Part shown: one piece after another, positions 16,381 through 24,559 of the stretch
How positions within the stretch are numbered: position 1 is the first letter of the stretch
Layout: every line of letters starts with the position of its first letter
NCBI RefSeq assembly: GCF_018698455.1
Contig: NZ_JABIOQ010000055.1
Span: forward strand, 1 to 39,367
DNA: 39,367 bases
Source: Sulfurimonas sp.
GTDB lineage: Bacteria > Campylobacterota > Campylobacteria > Campylobacterales > Sulfurimonadaceae
Reading direction: 5' to 3'
Translations under genes and position numbers: made by a program
The notes under the pieces: model-generated
What the model saw: only the letters and a program-made list of their open reading frames with translations
Databases searched by the model: none
Told to the model about the DNA's origin: nothing

Positions 16381-16453
16381 AATATCCAAGAGTATTTTCG
16401 GATATGCTGCTTCTAGGAATGCTAACCCATGGCGTTCTCTACTCTGCATTGCA

Positions 16454-16540
16454 TCAAGTGATGTCGATGAAGTTACTAGGTGAGGCTGAAGCCACACATC
16501 CGAAGCCCTCTCGGATGTGATCCTTTAGGTTCACCCAAAT
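16454..16540 (+). repeat. dispersed island repeat, copy C, with 25-base imperfect hairpin
   Basis: This is the most complete copy. Positions 16479-16503 and 16511-16535 form an imperfect inverted repeat of 25 bases, 19 of which pair, around a 7-base loop (AGCCCTC). The inner 9 bases (CACATCCGA / TCGGATGTG) pair perfectly. Upstream lies the GTGATGTCGATGAAG module also found beside copy A. The copy lies in the 455-base gap 16381-16835, which otherwise holds AT-rich sequence, a weak CCCT/AGGG stem near 16541-16554 and the pgi remnant. Confidence 0.85.
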
Positions 16541-16713
16541 CCCTTAGAATAGGGCTTTAAGTTTTCTACTAAAAATGCTCATTTTCAGTACACCAAAAGC
16601 ATATACCAGATATACTTTCAAAAATTGAACCATAAAAAAGCCAAAGAGATAATGAAAGTTTAATACTTGTACAACTTCAGCCATACTAACAATAAAGAAT
16701 AGACAAACTTAGT

Positions 16714-16827
16714 ATTGAGTATGAACTTCTTCCATCCGTATGCACAAAGTTTATGTGTATAAATGCTTACGATTAGCCTGGTCTTGAGAGTGGGAAGGTT
16801 ATTTTGAAAAAGAAGTTGAAGGATTAA
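16714..16827 (+). pseudogene. pgi: remnant of the 3' end of a second pgi
   Basis: Translated in frame, this stretch reads as the last 37 residues of Pgi: EYELLPSVC, KFMCINAYD, then a TAG at 16774-16776, then PGLESGK. 28 of 37 positions equal the intact gene, and the DNA matches about 86 of 110 bases. The conserved QPGVESGK glutamine codon has become the stop. Most other changes are silent or conservative, so this is a diverged homologue and not a recent copy. It ends 8 bases before the legB-like start, suggesting that pgi was once directly followed by the legionaminic acid genes. Confidence 0.9.
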
Positions 16828-16835
16828 GGTAGGAT

Positions 16836-18026
16836 ATGAGTTCAATATTAAAACTAATCGGTCGAGAAAAGGAACTTTTTTCATCAGATATTTATGCTAA
16901 TGAAAAAGAGTTGACATCCATTGTTTCAGCATCTTCTTTTTTAGTAATAGGCGGAGCTGGATCGATAGGTCAAGCAGTTACTAAAGAGATATTTAAACGC
17001 AATCCTAAAAAGCTTCACATTGTAGATATATCTGAAAATAATATGGTTGAACTCGTTCGAGATATAAGAAGTTCATTTGGTTATATTGATGGGGAGTTTA
17101 AAACATTTGCATTGGACATTGGTTCACTTGAATATGACGCTTTTATAAAAGCAGATGGCAAATTTGATTATATTTTAAATTTATCTGCTTTAAAACACGT
17201 ACGAAGTGAAAAAGATCCATTTACACTTATGCGAATGATTGAAACTAATGTTTTTAATACAGATAAAACAATTGGACAGTCTATTACCAATGGAACTAAA
17301 AAATACTTCTGTGTGTCAACAGATAAAGCTGCTAATCCTGTAAATATGATGGGTGCTAGCAAACGAATAATGGAAATGTTTGTTATGCGGAAGTCCCAAG
17401 GGATGAAAGTTTCTATGGCTCGTTTTGCGAATGTAGCATTTAGTGATGGGTCTCTTCTTCATGGGTTTAACCAACGAATTCAAAAAAATCAACCTATTGT
17501 CGCTCCAAATGATATAAAGCGATACTTTGTGACTCCTCAAGAATCAGGCGAACTTTGTCTTATGTCTTGTATATTTGGGGAGAACAGAGATATATTTTTT
17601 CCTAAACTTAGTGAGAACCTACATCTTATATCATTTGCAGACATAGCAGTAAAATATCTTGAAGATTTAGGTTATGAACCATTCTTATGCGAGAGTGAAG
17701 ATGAAGCGAGAGAATTGGCTAAAACTTTACCATCAGAAGGAAAGTGGCCTTGTTTGTTCACTTCTAGCGATACGACTGGAGAAAAAGATTTTGAAGAGTT
17801 TTTTACGGATGTGGAAACTTTAGACATGGATAGGTTTGAAAATCTTGGAGTTATTAAAAATAAAGCTCTGTTTGATGAAGAAAAACTAAATAATTTTGAA
17901 AAAACTATAAAAAACTATAAAAATAATCTAGCATGGACAAAAGAGAACATTGTAAAAGAATTTTTTACTATGATTCCAGATTTTGGTCATAAAGAGACAG
18001 GTAAATATCTTGATGGGAAAATGTAG
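16836..18026 (+). CDS. legB: nucleotide-sugar 4,6-dehydratase, LegB role, PglF/WbpM-like
   Basis: This 396-residue soluble protein is of the CapD/Polysacc_synt_2 type: GGAGSIG at 39-45 binds NAD, and STDKAANPVNMMGASKR at 161-177 is the active-site region. The usual catalytic Tyr of YxxxK is Met172 (M-GAS-K176), as in PglF and WbpM, which use an S-M-K triad. It would dehydrate a nucleotide-linked GlcNAc to the 4-keto-6-deoxy sugar, the first dedicated step to legionaminic acid. C. jejuni LegB is a shorter SDR of another branch, so the LegB label rests on the operon position before legC. GDP-GlcNAc as substrate is inferred from PtmE downstream. A clear TAAGGTAGGA precedes the ATG. Confidence 0.8.
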   Translation: MSSILKLIGREKELFSSDIYANEKELTSIVSASSFLVIGGAGSIGQAVTKEIFKRNPKKLHIVDISENNMVELVRDIRSSFGYIDGEFKTFALDIGSLEYDAFIKADGKFDYILNLSALKHVRSEKDPFTLMRMIETNVFNTDKTIGQSITNGTKKYFCVSTDKAANPVNMMGASKRIMEMFVMRKSQGMKVSMARFANVAFSDGSLLHGFNQRIQKNQPIVAPNDIKRYFVTPQESGELCLMSCIFGENRDIFFPKLSENLHLISFADIAVKYLEDLGYEPFLCESEDEARELAKTLPSEGKWPCLFTSSDTTGEKDFEEFFTDVETLDMDRFENLGVIKNKALFDEEKLNNFEKTIKNYKNNLAWTKENIVKEFFTMIPDFGHKETGKYLDGKM

Positions 18027-18028
18027 TC

Positions 18029-19171
18029 ATGTATAAAAATGTAGTTGATTTTATACAAGAACTTTATAACACTAAAGAGTTTTTACCTCTACATGAACCA
18101 AGGTTTATTGGTAATGAAAAAAAATATGTAAATGAAGCCATAGATTCTACTTTCGTTTCAAGTGTTGGAAAGTATGTAACACAACTAGAAGCGATGATAG
18201 CTGAGTTTTCAGGCTGTAAGTATGCTATTGCCACATCAAACGGTACATCGGCTCTACACATAGGGCTTAAGTTAGTTGGAGTCGATAAGTCTTGTGAGGT
18301 TATTACTCAGCCTTTGACTTTCATTGCTACTGCAAACGCCATAAGTTACTGTAATGCAAAGCCTGTATTTATAGATGTTGATAAAGAAACCTTAGGCTTA
18401 TCTCCTTCAAAACTAAAAGAGTTTTTAGAAGAGTTCACCGTTATGAATGAAGTGAACGAATGCATTAATAAAATCACAAAAAAAACTATTAAAGCTTGTG
18501 TTCCCATGCACACCTTTGGTCATCCATGTAAGATAGATGAGATAGTCAGTATTTGTGATGAATACAACATCAGTGTTGTTGAAGACGCAGCTGAATCACT
18601 TGGTTCATACTATAAAGGCAAACATACTGGTAGTTTTGGTAAAGTTGGTGTTTTCTCTTTTAATGGAAATAAAATCATTACAACTGGTGGTGGTGGTATG
18701 ATAGTGACTGATGATAAAGAGTTAGCTTCGCGAGCAAAGCACATTACAACCACTGCAAAAGTTCCAGACCCTTATGAATATGTTCATGATGAGATAGGCT
18801 ATAACTATAGACTTACAAACTTAAGTGCGGCGCTTGGCGTAGCTCAAATGGAACAACTTCCTTTATTTATAGAAAAACAAAGAGAGTTAGCAAAAGAGTA
18901 TGAAGCTTTTTTTAAAGATTTGGATATGCAGTTCATAACTGAACCTGAAAATTCTAATTCAAACTATTGGCTAAACGCAGTGATACTAAAAGACAGAAAA
19001 ACACGAGATAGCTTTTTAAAATACACTAATGACAACGGCATCATGACTCGATGTATCTGGAGACTTATGAATAAGTTAGAAATGTTTAAAGATTGTCAAT
19101 GTGGGGATTTATCAAATTCAGAGTGGTTTGAAGATAGGGTTGTAAATATTTCGAGTTCGGTGATAGTATAA
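18029..19171 (+). CDS. legC: DegT/DnrJ-family aminotransferase, LegC
   Basis: This 380-residue PLP-dependent aminotransferase has the family pattern: NGTSALHIGL near 70, the EDAAESLGS aspartate motif, and SFNGNKIITTGGGG with K215 as the Schiff-base lysine. It would aminate the 4-keto sugar made by the preceding dehydratase to a 4-amino-4,6-dideoxy sugar. Length is close to Campylobacter LegC (about 384). It starts two bases after legB and overlaps legH by one base. PseC-like and PglE-like enzymes share these motifs; the neighbours decide the Leg assignment. Confidence 0.87.
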   Translation: MYKNVVDFIQELYNTKEFLPLHEPRFIGNEKKYVNEAIDSTFVSSVGKYVTQLEAMIAEFSGCKYAIATSNGTSALHIGLKLVGVDKSCEVITQPLTFIATANAISYCNAKPVFIDVDKETLGLSPSKLKEFLEEFTVMNEVNECINKITKKTIKACVPMHTFGHPCKIDEIVSICDEYNISVVEDAAESLGSYYKGKHTGSFGKVGVFSFNGNKIITTGGGGMIVTDDKELASRAKHITTTAKVPDPYEYVHDEIGYNYRLTNLSAALGVAQMEQLPLFIEKQRELAKEYEAFFKDLDMQFITEPENSNSNYWLNAVILKDRKTRDSFLKYTNDNGIMTRCIWRLMNKLEMFKDCQCGDLSNSEWFEDRVVNISSSVIV

Positions 19172-19746
19172 TGAAAGAAGAAATATTACTTATAGGTGGT
19201 GGCGGTCACTGTAAATCTGTAATAGATGTTATAGAACAAGAGGATAAATATATTATCGCTGGTATTATTGATAAAATAGAGCTACTTGGAAGTGATGTGT
19301 TAGGTTATAAAGTCATAGGGTGTGATGATGATTTAGTAAAGCTAAGAGATAAATACTCAAATGCGATAGTAACGGTAGGCCATATTAAGTCAAATAGTTT
19401 AAGAGTCAAACTATTTAATTTATTAAAAGGTTTAAATTTTAATTTGCCAAAAATCATTTCACCGTTGGCCTATGTTTCCAATCATTCAAAAATTGATGAA
19501 GGCACAATAGTGATGCATCATGCACTTGTTAACGCTTCTTCACAAATAGGTGAAAACTGTATAATAAATACTAAAGCTTTAATTGAACACGATTGCGTGG
19601 TGGAGAATAATTGTCACGTTTCCACAGGGGCTATTGTCAATGGTGGCGTTGTTGTCAAAGAAAACACATTTTTTGGAAGTAACGCCACTTCAAAAGAGTA
19701 TATAGAAGTGAATGACTTTATAAAAGCGGGGAGCGTTGTAAAATGA
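19171..19746 (+). CDS. legH: NeuD/PglD-like sugar N-acetyltransferase, LegH
   Basis: This 191-residue protein has an N-terminal Rossmann-like segment (ILLIGGGGHCKSVIDVI) and a left-handed beta-helix C-terminus with hexapeptide repeats, ending FIKAGSVVK. This is the PglD/NeuD architecture. The catalytic His lies in IEHDCVV (about residue 132). It would N-acetylate the 4-amino group made by LegC, using acetyl-CoA. It sits between legC and legI with a TAATG overlap upstream and a 4-base overlap downstream, exactly the LegH place in the pathway. Confidence 0.85.
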   Translation: MKEEILLIGGGGHCKSVIDVIEQEDKYIIAGIIDKIELLGSDVLGYKVIGCDDDLVKLRDKYSNAIVTVGHIKSNSLRVKLFNLLKGLNFNLPKIISPLAYVSNHSKIDEGTIVMHHALVNASSQIGENCIINTKALIEHDCVVENNCHVSTGAIVNGGVVVKENTFFGSNATSKEYIEVNDFIKAGSVVK

Positions 19747-20744
19747 AACAAGTATTTATAATCGCAGAAGCGGGGGTTAATCATAACGGTTCCATAGAAT
19801 TTGCTAAAAAACTCATAGATGTCGCAGTTGATGCTGGTGTAAATGCCGTGAAGTTTCAAACATTTAGAGCTAAAAATCTAGTTTCAAAAAATGCAAAAAA
19901 AGCCCAATATCAAAAAGAAAATATAGGAGATGGTGATGATAGTCAGTTTAATATGCTTAAAAAACTTGAACTTAATATAGATACTCATCATGAACTTATA
20001 TCTTATTGTAATAGTAAAAATATAATGTTTCTCTCAACTCCATTTGATCATGACAGCATAGAACTTCTAAATGACTTAGGTTTAGAAATCTTTAAAATTC
20101 CAAGTGGAGAAATTACAAATCTTCCATATTTAAGACATATTGGTAAACTTGGAAAAAAAGTGATACTCTCGACGGGTATGGCGGATATTGGCGAGATAGA
20201 AGATGCAATGGATGTTTTGACGGAAGCTGGAACATCGAAGGCAAATATAACCGTGCTTCATGCAAACACTATGTACCCAACGCCGATAGAAGACGTAAAT
20301 CTAAAAGCAATGTTGACAATAGGTAGCACTTTTGACGTGGCGTTTGGATACAGTGACCATACTTTAGGAATTGAAGTTGATATAGCAGCTGTTGCGATGG
20401 GGGCATCATGTATAGAGAAACATTTTACACTTGATAAAACTATGGAAGGTCCAGATCATAAAGCTTCATTAGAACCTGATGAACTTAAAGAGATGGTAAA
20501 AACGATTCGAAATATTGAACTAGCTCTTGGTAGTAGTATTAAAAAACCTTCAAAGAGTGAAACTCCAAATATGCATATAGTTAGAAAATCAATTGTAGCA
20601 AAAAGAGCTATTGGTAAAGGTGAAATATTAAGCGAAGACAATCTTGCCATTAAAAGACCGGGGAATGGTATCAATCCTATGCGATGGGATGAAATTATTG
20701 GTACTCTCGCGAGTAAAGATTACATTGAAGATGAATTGATATGA
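19743..20744 (+). CDS. legI: legionaminic acid synthase (NeuB family)
   Basis: This 333-residue protein combines a NeuB TIM barrel and a C-terminal SAF antifreeze-like domain (from about 280, IVAKRAIGKGEILSEDN). Motifs include EAGVNHNGS near the start, KFQTF, STPFDHDS, KIPSGE, and GYSDHT with EKHFT for metal and substrate binding. It condenses phosphoenolpyruvate with 2,4-diacetamido-2,4,6-trideoxymannose to give N,N'-diacetyllegionaminic acid. NeuB, PseI and LegI are hard to tell apart by motif. Length (LegI is about 334) and the LegG, PtmE and LegF neighbours support LegI. Confidence 0.88.
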   Translation: MKQVFIIAEAGVNHNGSIEFAKKLIDVAVDAGVNAVKFQTFRAKNLVSKNAKKAQYQKENIGDGDDSQFNMLKKLELNIDTHHELISYCNSKNIMFLSTPFDHDSIELLNDLGLEIFKIPSGEITNLPYLRHIGKLGKKVILSTGMADIGEIEDAMDVLTEAGTSKANITVLHANTMYPTPIEDVNLKAMLTIGSTFDVAFGYSDHTLGIEVDIAAVAMGASCIEKHFTLDKTMEGPDHKASLEPDELKEMVKTIRNIELALGSSIKKPSKSETPNMHIVRKSIVAKRAIGKGEILSEDNLAIKRPGNGINPMRWDEIIGTLASKDYIEDELI

Positions 20745-21913
20745 ATAAAAGAAAAGTCTGCGTCGTAACAGGGACAAGAGCAGAATATGGTTTGCTTTAT
20801 TGGTTGATGAAGGAGATAGAAGCAGATGATGAGTTAGAACTTCAAATCATCGCTACTGGAATGCACTTAAGCCCTGAATTTGGATTGACTTACAAAGAGA
20901 TAGAAAAAGACTTTAGAATAGATAAAAAGATAGAAATGCTTCTTTCTTCTGACACATCTGTTGGTATTTCCAAGTCGATGGGACTTGCTCAAATTTCTTT
21001 TGCTGAAGCATATGAAGAATTACAACCTGATATATTAGTGGTTCTTGGCGATAGATATGAAATATTTTCCGCGGTAAGTTCAGCAATGATAGCTAGAATT
21101 CCAATTGCTCATCTTCACGGCGGTGAGACTACCGAGGGCGCGTTTGATGAATCAATTCGTCATTCTATTACTAAAATGAGTCATCTTCATTTTACAGCTA
21201 CAGACGAGTATAAAAATAGAGTTATTCAGCTGGGTGAGCATCCAAATAGTGTTTATAATGTTGGTGGACTTGGAATTGATAATATTAAAAAATTAAAGCT
21301 TCTTTCACGAGAAGAGTTTGAAAAATCAATAGATTTTAAGTTAAATAAAAAAAATACCATTGTGACTTTTCATCCTGTAACTCTTGAAAATTCAACGGTT
21401 TCAGTGCAGTTTCAAAATTTGTTAGACGCTATTGATGAACTTGAAGATACAAATATAATTTTTACAAAAGCCAATAGTGATACCGATGGAAGAGTTGTTA
21501 ATGGAATGATAGACGACTACGTTAGAGTAAATGGCGACAAATCTATCGCGTTTACTTCTTTGGGTCAATTAAGATACTTAAGCGCTCTGCAATATGTAGA
21601 CGTTATGGTTGGCAATAGTTCAAGTGGACTTATCGAAGCACCATCTTTTAAGATAGGAACTCTAAATATTGGCGATAGGCAAAAGGGACGAATAATGGCT
21701 GATAGCGTTATAAACACAAAGCCAGATAAACAATCAATTAGAAATGCTTTTGAAAAAATGTATTCACAGGAATTTATTAAAACTTTGCAAGAAGTGGACA
21801 ATCCTTATGGGAATGGTGGAGCGAGTAAAAAAATAAAAAACATTATAAAAAATGCTAAATTGGAAAACATACTCAAAAAGACTTTTTATAATATAAAGGT
21901 AGAAAATGACTGA
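20741..21913 (+). CDS. legG: hydrolysing nucleotide-sugar 2-epimerase, LegG (NeuC family)
   Basis: This 390-residue protein of the UDP-GlcNAc 2-epimerase fold opens with RKVCVVTGTRAEYGLLYWLM, the NeuC-type signature. LVVLGDRYE, HLHGGETTEGAFDESIRHSI, TFHPVTLENST and MVGNSSSGLIEA line the active site. It would hydrolyse the nucleotide from the 4-acetamido sugar and invert C2, giving the 6-deoxymannose-type substrate for LegI. In the pathway it acts before LegI although it is encoded after it. It overlaps legI by 4 bases and ptmE by 8. Confidence 0.88.
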   Translation: MNKRKVCVVTGTRAEYGLLYWLMKEIEADDELELQIIATGMHLSPEFGLTYKEIEKDFRIDKKIEMLLSSDTSVGISKSMGLAQISFAEAYEELQPDILVVLGDRYEIFSAVSSAMIARIPIAHLHGGETTEGAFDESIRHSITKMSHLHFTATDEYKNRVIQLGEHPNSVYNVGGLGIDNIKKLKLLSREEFEKSIDFKLNKKNTIVTFHPVTLENSTVSVQFQNLLDAIDELEDTNIIFTKANSDTDGRVVNGMIDDYVRVNGDKSIAFTSLGQLRYLSALQYVDVMVGNSSSGLIEAPSFKIGTLNIGDRQKGRIMADSVINTKPDKQSIRNAFEKMYSQEFIKTLQEVDNPYGNGGASKKIKNIIKNAKLENILKKTFYNIKVEND

Positions 21914-22952
21914 TTATAAAAAAGTGATATTAATTCCAAAATCAACGATAATAGAAGCTTTACAAGTCATTGATAAAGGTGCTATTCAAATAGCACTTGT
22001 TATAGATGAAAATGAAAAACTATTGGGTACTTTGACTGATGGAGACATTAGAAGAGGCTTATTAAACGATTTGTCTTTAAGTGACAGTATCGAAAGCATT
22101 ATCTTTAAAAATCCAACAGTATGCAATATAGCAGACACTAAAGAAAAAATTTTAGAGATAGCTGTTAGTAAAAAAATCTATCAAATACCTGTGGTAGATA
22201 ACGATGGAAAGTTAGTTGGTATAGAAGAAGTTGATGAGCTTTTAAGACAAAAGTCTAAGAGTAATAAAGTTGTATTGATGGTTGGTGGATTAGGAACTAG
22301 ACTAAGACCGTTAACAGATCATACTCCTAAACCAATGTTAAAAGTTGGTAACAAACCAATTTTAGAAACGATAATACAAAATTTTAAAAAGTATGGATTT
22401 ACAAACATCATACTCTGTGTAAGTTATAAATCAGAGATAATAGAAGAATATTTTAAAGATGGTTCAGAATTTGGAGTAAATATAGAGTATATTCATGAAA
22501 ATAAAAGAATGGGGACAGCTGGAGCATTAAGTCTAATAAGAGACAAACTTCATGAGTCTTTTTTTGTTATGAATGGTGATTTACTTACAAATATAAATTT
22601 TGATAGAATGATGGAATACCATATATCTAATGTATCGGTGGCAACTATGGGAGTAAGAGAATATGATTTTCAAGTGCCTTACGGCGTTGTAAATGTTCAT
22701 GACAAGGATATCTTAAGTATAGAAGAAAAACCTCTTCATAAGTTTTTTGTGAGTGGTGGTGTTTATGTCTTAAATGAAAAAGTTTTAGATTATATTCCTG
22801 ATGATGAGTTTTACGATATGCCAACGCTGTTTGAAAAAGTGATTCAAGAGAAATTAAAGAGCATCTCTTTTCCTATTCGTGAGTATTGGTTAGATATTGG
22901 AAGAATGGAAGAGTATGAAAAAGCAAATAATGAATATCATGAGATTTTTTAA
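21906..22952 (+). CDS. ptmE: CBS-domain nucleotidyltransferase, PtmE-like GDP-sugar synthesis
   Basis: This 348-residue protein has two CBS motifs in the first ~118 residues (GTLTDGDIRRGLL and IPVVDNDGKLVGIEEVDEL). A sugar-phosphate nucleotidyltransferase domain follows, with LMVGGLGTRLRPLTDHTPKP at about 123-142 and FVMNGDLLTN. This is the architecture of PtmE, which in Campylobacter jejuni makes GDP-glucosamine for legionaminic acid. The CBS pair may sense an adenine nucleotide, as in other CBS proteins. Its presence argues that the pathway uses GDP-linked intermediates. The start overlaps legG by 8 bases. Confidence 0.87.
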   Translation: MTDYKKVILIPKSTIIEALQVIDKGAIQIALVIDENEKLLGTLTDGDIRRGLLNDLSLSDSIESIIFKNPTVCNIADTKEKILEIAVSKKIYQIPVVDNDGKLVGIEEVDELLRQKSKSNKVVLMVGGLGTRLRPLTDHTPKPMLKVGNKPILETIIQNFKKYGFTNIILCVSYKSEIIEEYFKDGSEFGVNIEYIHENKRMGTAGALSLIRDKLHESFFVMNGDLLTNINFDRMMEYHISNVSVATMGVREYDFQVPYGVVNVHDKDILSIEEKPLHKFFVSGGVYVLNEKVLDYIPDDEFYDMPTLFEKVIQEKLKSISFPIREYWLDIGRMEEYEKANNEYHEIF

Positions 22953-23861
22953 TTGAAGATTTTAATAATTGGCTATGGCTCTATTGGAAAAAGACATGAA
23001 GAAGTTCTTTTAGAGTTAGAAAATATTGAACAGATAGATATTGTTACTAATCAATATCTTTCAAATAAGAGGACATTTAAAAATTTAGAAGATATTCAAA
23101 ATTTAAATGATTATGATTATTTTATAATTGCGTCAGAAACTAACAAGCATTACACTCAACTAAAATATTTAGAATCTATGCTTACAGATAAAATCATATT
23201 TTGCGAAAAACCACTTTTTGAGTCTCAAAAAATTTTAAAGATTACAAAAAATCAAGTTTATGTTGGTTATGTTCTGCGGTTTCATCCACTTCTTCAAACA
23301 CTTAAAAAACTTTTAAAAGATGATAATATCTTAAATATAAACGTTAATTGTGGGCAGTATCTTCCAACATGGAGAGCCCAGAGTGATTATAGAGATTCTT
23401 ATAGCGCAAAAAAAGAAGAGGGTGGTGGAGTACTACTAGATTTGAGCCATGAAATAGATTATACTCAATGGTTATGTGGAAAGATTAATGAGATAAAAAG
23501 TTATCAAGTGAAAGTTTCTGACTTAGAAATAAGTTCAGATGACTTAAGCACTTTTATAGCCAAAACAGATAGAGGCATCATAGTGAATTTATCAATTGAC
23601 TATATTAGCAAAATAACATATAGAAAAATTATGTTAAATACTTTCAACACTACATATGAACTAGATTTTATAAACAATAAGCTTGTACAAAAAGATAAGT
23701 TTGGTGTTGAAGAAGTTTTCAGTAGTAGTAATCTAGAGAGAAACAGTATGTTTGAAAATATGCATAAATCAATTTTAGGTACAAAAGAAAGTGTCTGTTC
23801 TTATTCTGAAGCATTGGAAGTTATGGATACTATCTCAAAAGTTCAGGAGCAAAATAGATGA
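22953..23861 (+). CDS. ptmF: Gfo/Idh/MocA-family oxidoreductase, PtmF-like
   Basis: This 302-residue protein has the NAD-binding start ILIIGYGSIGKRHEEVL, the FCEKPLF motif of the Gfo/Idh/MocA family near residue 87-93, and a C-terminal dehydrogenase domain (EEGGGVLLDLSHEIDYTQWL). In Campylobacter the homologue PtmF lies in the legionaminic acid gene set, where it is proposed to help supply glucosamine phosphate; its exact step is not firmly shown. The start is TTG at 22953, immediately after the ptmE stop; no ATG is available near the nucleotide-binding strand. It overlaps legF by 4 bases. Confidence 0.78.
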   Translation: MKILIIGYGSIGKRHEEVLLELENIEQIDIVTNQYLSNKRTFKNLEDIQNLNDYDYFIIASETNKHYTQLKYLESMLTDKIIFCEKPLFESQKILKITKNQVYVGYVLRFHPLLQTLKKLLKDDNILNINVNCGQYLPTWRAQSDYRDSYSAKKEEGGGVLLDLSHEIDYTQWLCGKINEIKSYQVKVSDLEISSDDLSTFIAKTDRGIIVNLSIDYISKITYRKIMLNTFNTTYELDFINNKLVQKDKFGVEEVFSSSNLERNSMFENMHKSILGTKESVCSYSEALEVMDTISKVQEQNR

Positions 23862-24559
23862 GTAAAGTATTATGTACAATTTGTGCTAGAGGCGGAAGTA
23901 AAGGCGTTAAAAATAAAAATGTTAAAGAGATTAATGGCAAACCACTTATTGCTTACACAATTGAGCAAGCAAAAGCATCTCAGCTATTTGATCATATTGT
24001 GATTAGTACAGATTCTGATGATATTGCAAATATTGCTAAAGAATACGGAGCGGAAGTCTTTTTTAAACGTAGCACTGAAATGGCAAGCGACACAGCCGGT
24101 AAACTTGATGTAATTAAAGATACTTTTGTGCGAAGTGAAGAGCATTATAAAAAACAGTATGATTATTTAATAGACTTAGACGCTACGGCTCCTCTTAGAG
24201 TTGTTGAAGATATAACAAAATCTTTTGAACAGTTTCTAGCTAATGACAATGACAATTTAATAACCGCTATGCCAGGAAGAAGAAGTCCTTACTTTAACTT
24301 AGTTGAAGTGAATGAAGAGGGTAGAGTTTATCTTTCAAAAGAGTTTGACAATAGCATTGTTAGACGTCAAGATGCTCCAAAAAGTTACGATATGAACGCT
24401 TCTATTTATATATGGAAAAGGGATGCTATCTTAAATATAAAATCTCTTTTTATGGAAAAAACGGGACTCTACGTAATGCCTGAAGAGAGGTCTATAGACA
24501 TAGACACTCCTTTGGACTATGAGTTTGTTGAGTTTTTAATGAGGAAAAATAATGCTTAA
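23858..24559 (+). CDS. legF: CMP-legionaminic acid synthetase (PtmB/LegF)
   Basis: This 233-residue protein belongs to the CMP-NeuAc synthetase family. It begins CTICARGGSKGVKNKNVKEI, the CTP-binding signature. LIDLDATAPLR near residue 108 and the C-terminal IDIDTPLDYEFVE motif follow. It activates legionaminic acid with CTP to CMP-legionaminic acid, the donor for glycosyltransferases. It is encoded between two oxidoreductases, with overlaps of 4 and 8 bases. Pse- and Neu-specific enzymes look alike, so specificity comes from the surrounding Leg genes. Confidence 0.87.
   Translation: MSKVLCTICARGGSKGVKNKNVKEINGKPLIAYTIEQAKASQLFDHIVISTDSDDIANIAKEYGAEVFFKRSTEMASDTAGKLDVIKDTFVRSEEHYKKQYDYLIDLDATAPLRVVEDITKSFEQFLANDNDNLITAMPGRRSPYFNLVEVNEEGRVYLSKEFDNSIVRRQDAPKSYDMNASIYIWKRDAILNIKSLFMEKTGLYVMPEERSIDIDTPLDYEFVEFLMRKNNA

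Noticed and set aside
14441-16540. Island repeats as genuine integron attC sites
   Set aside because: I could not find paired RYYYAAC and GTTRRRY core sites, and no integron integrase is present, so only an analogy is claimed.
16660-16884. Minus-strand open frame of 74 codons before legB
   Set aside because: It is antisense to the pgi remnant and the legB start; the plus-strand homology explains the region.
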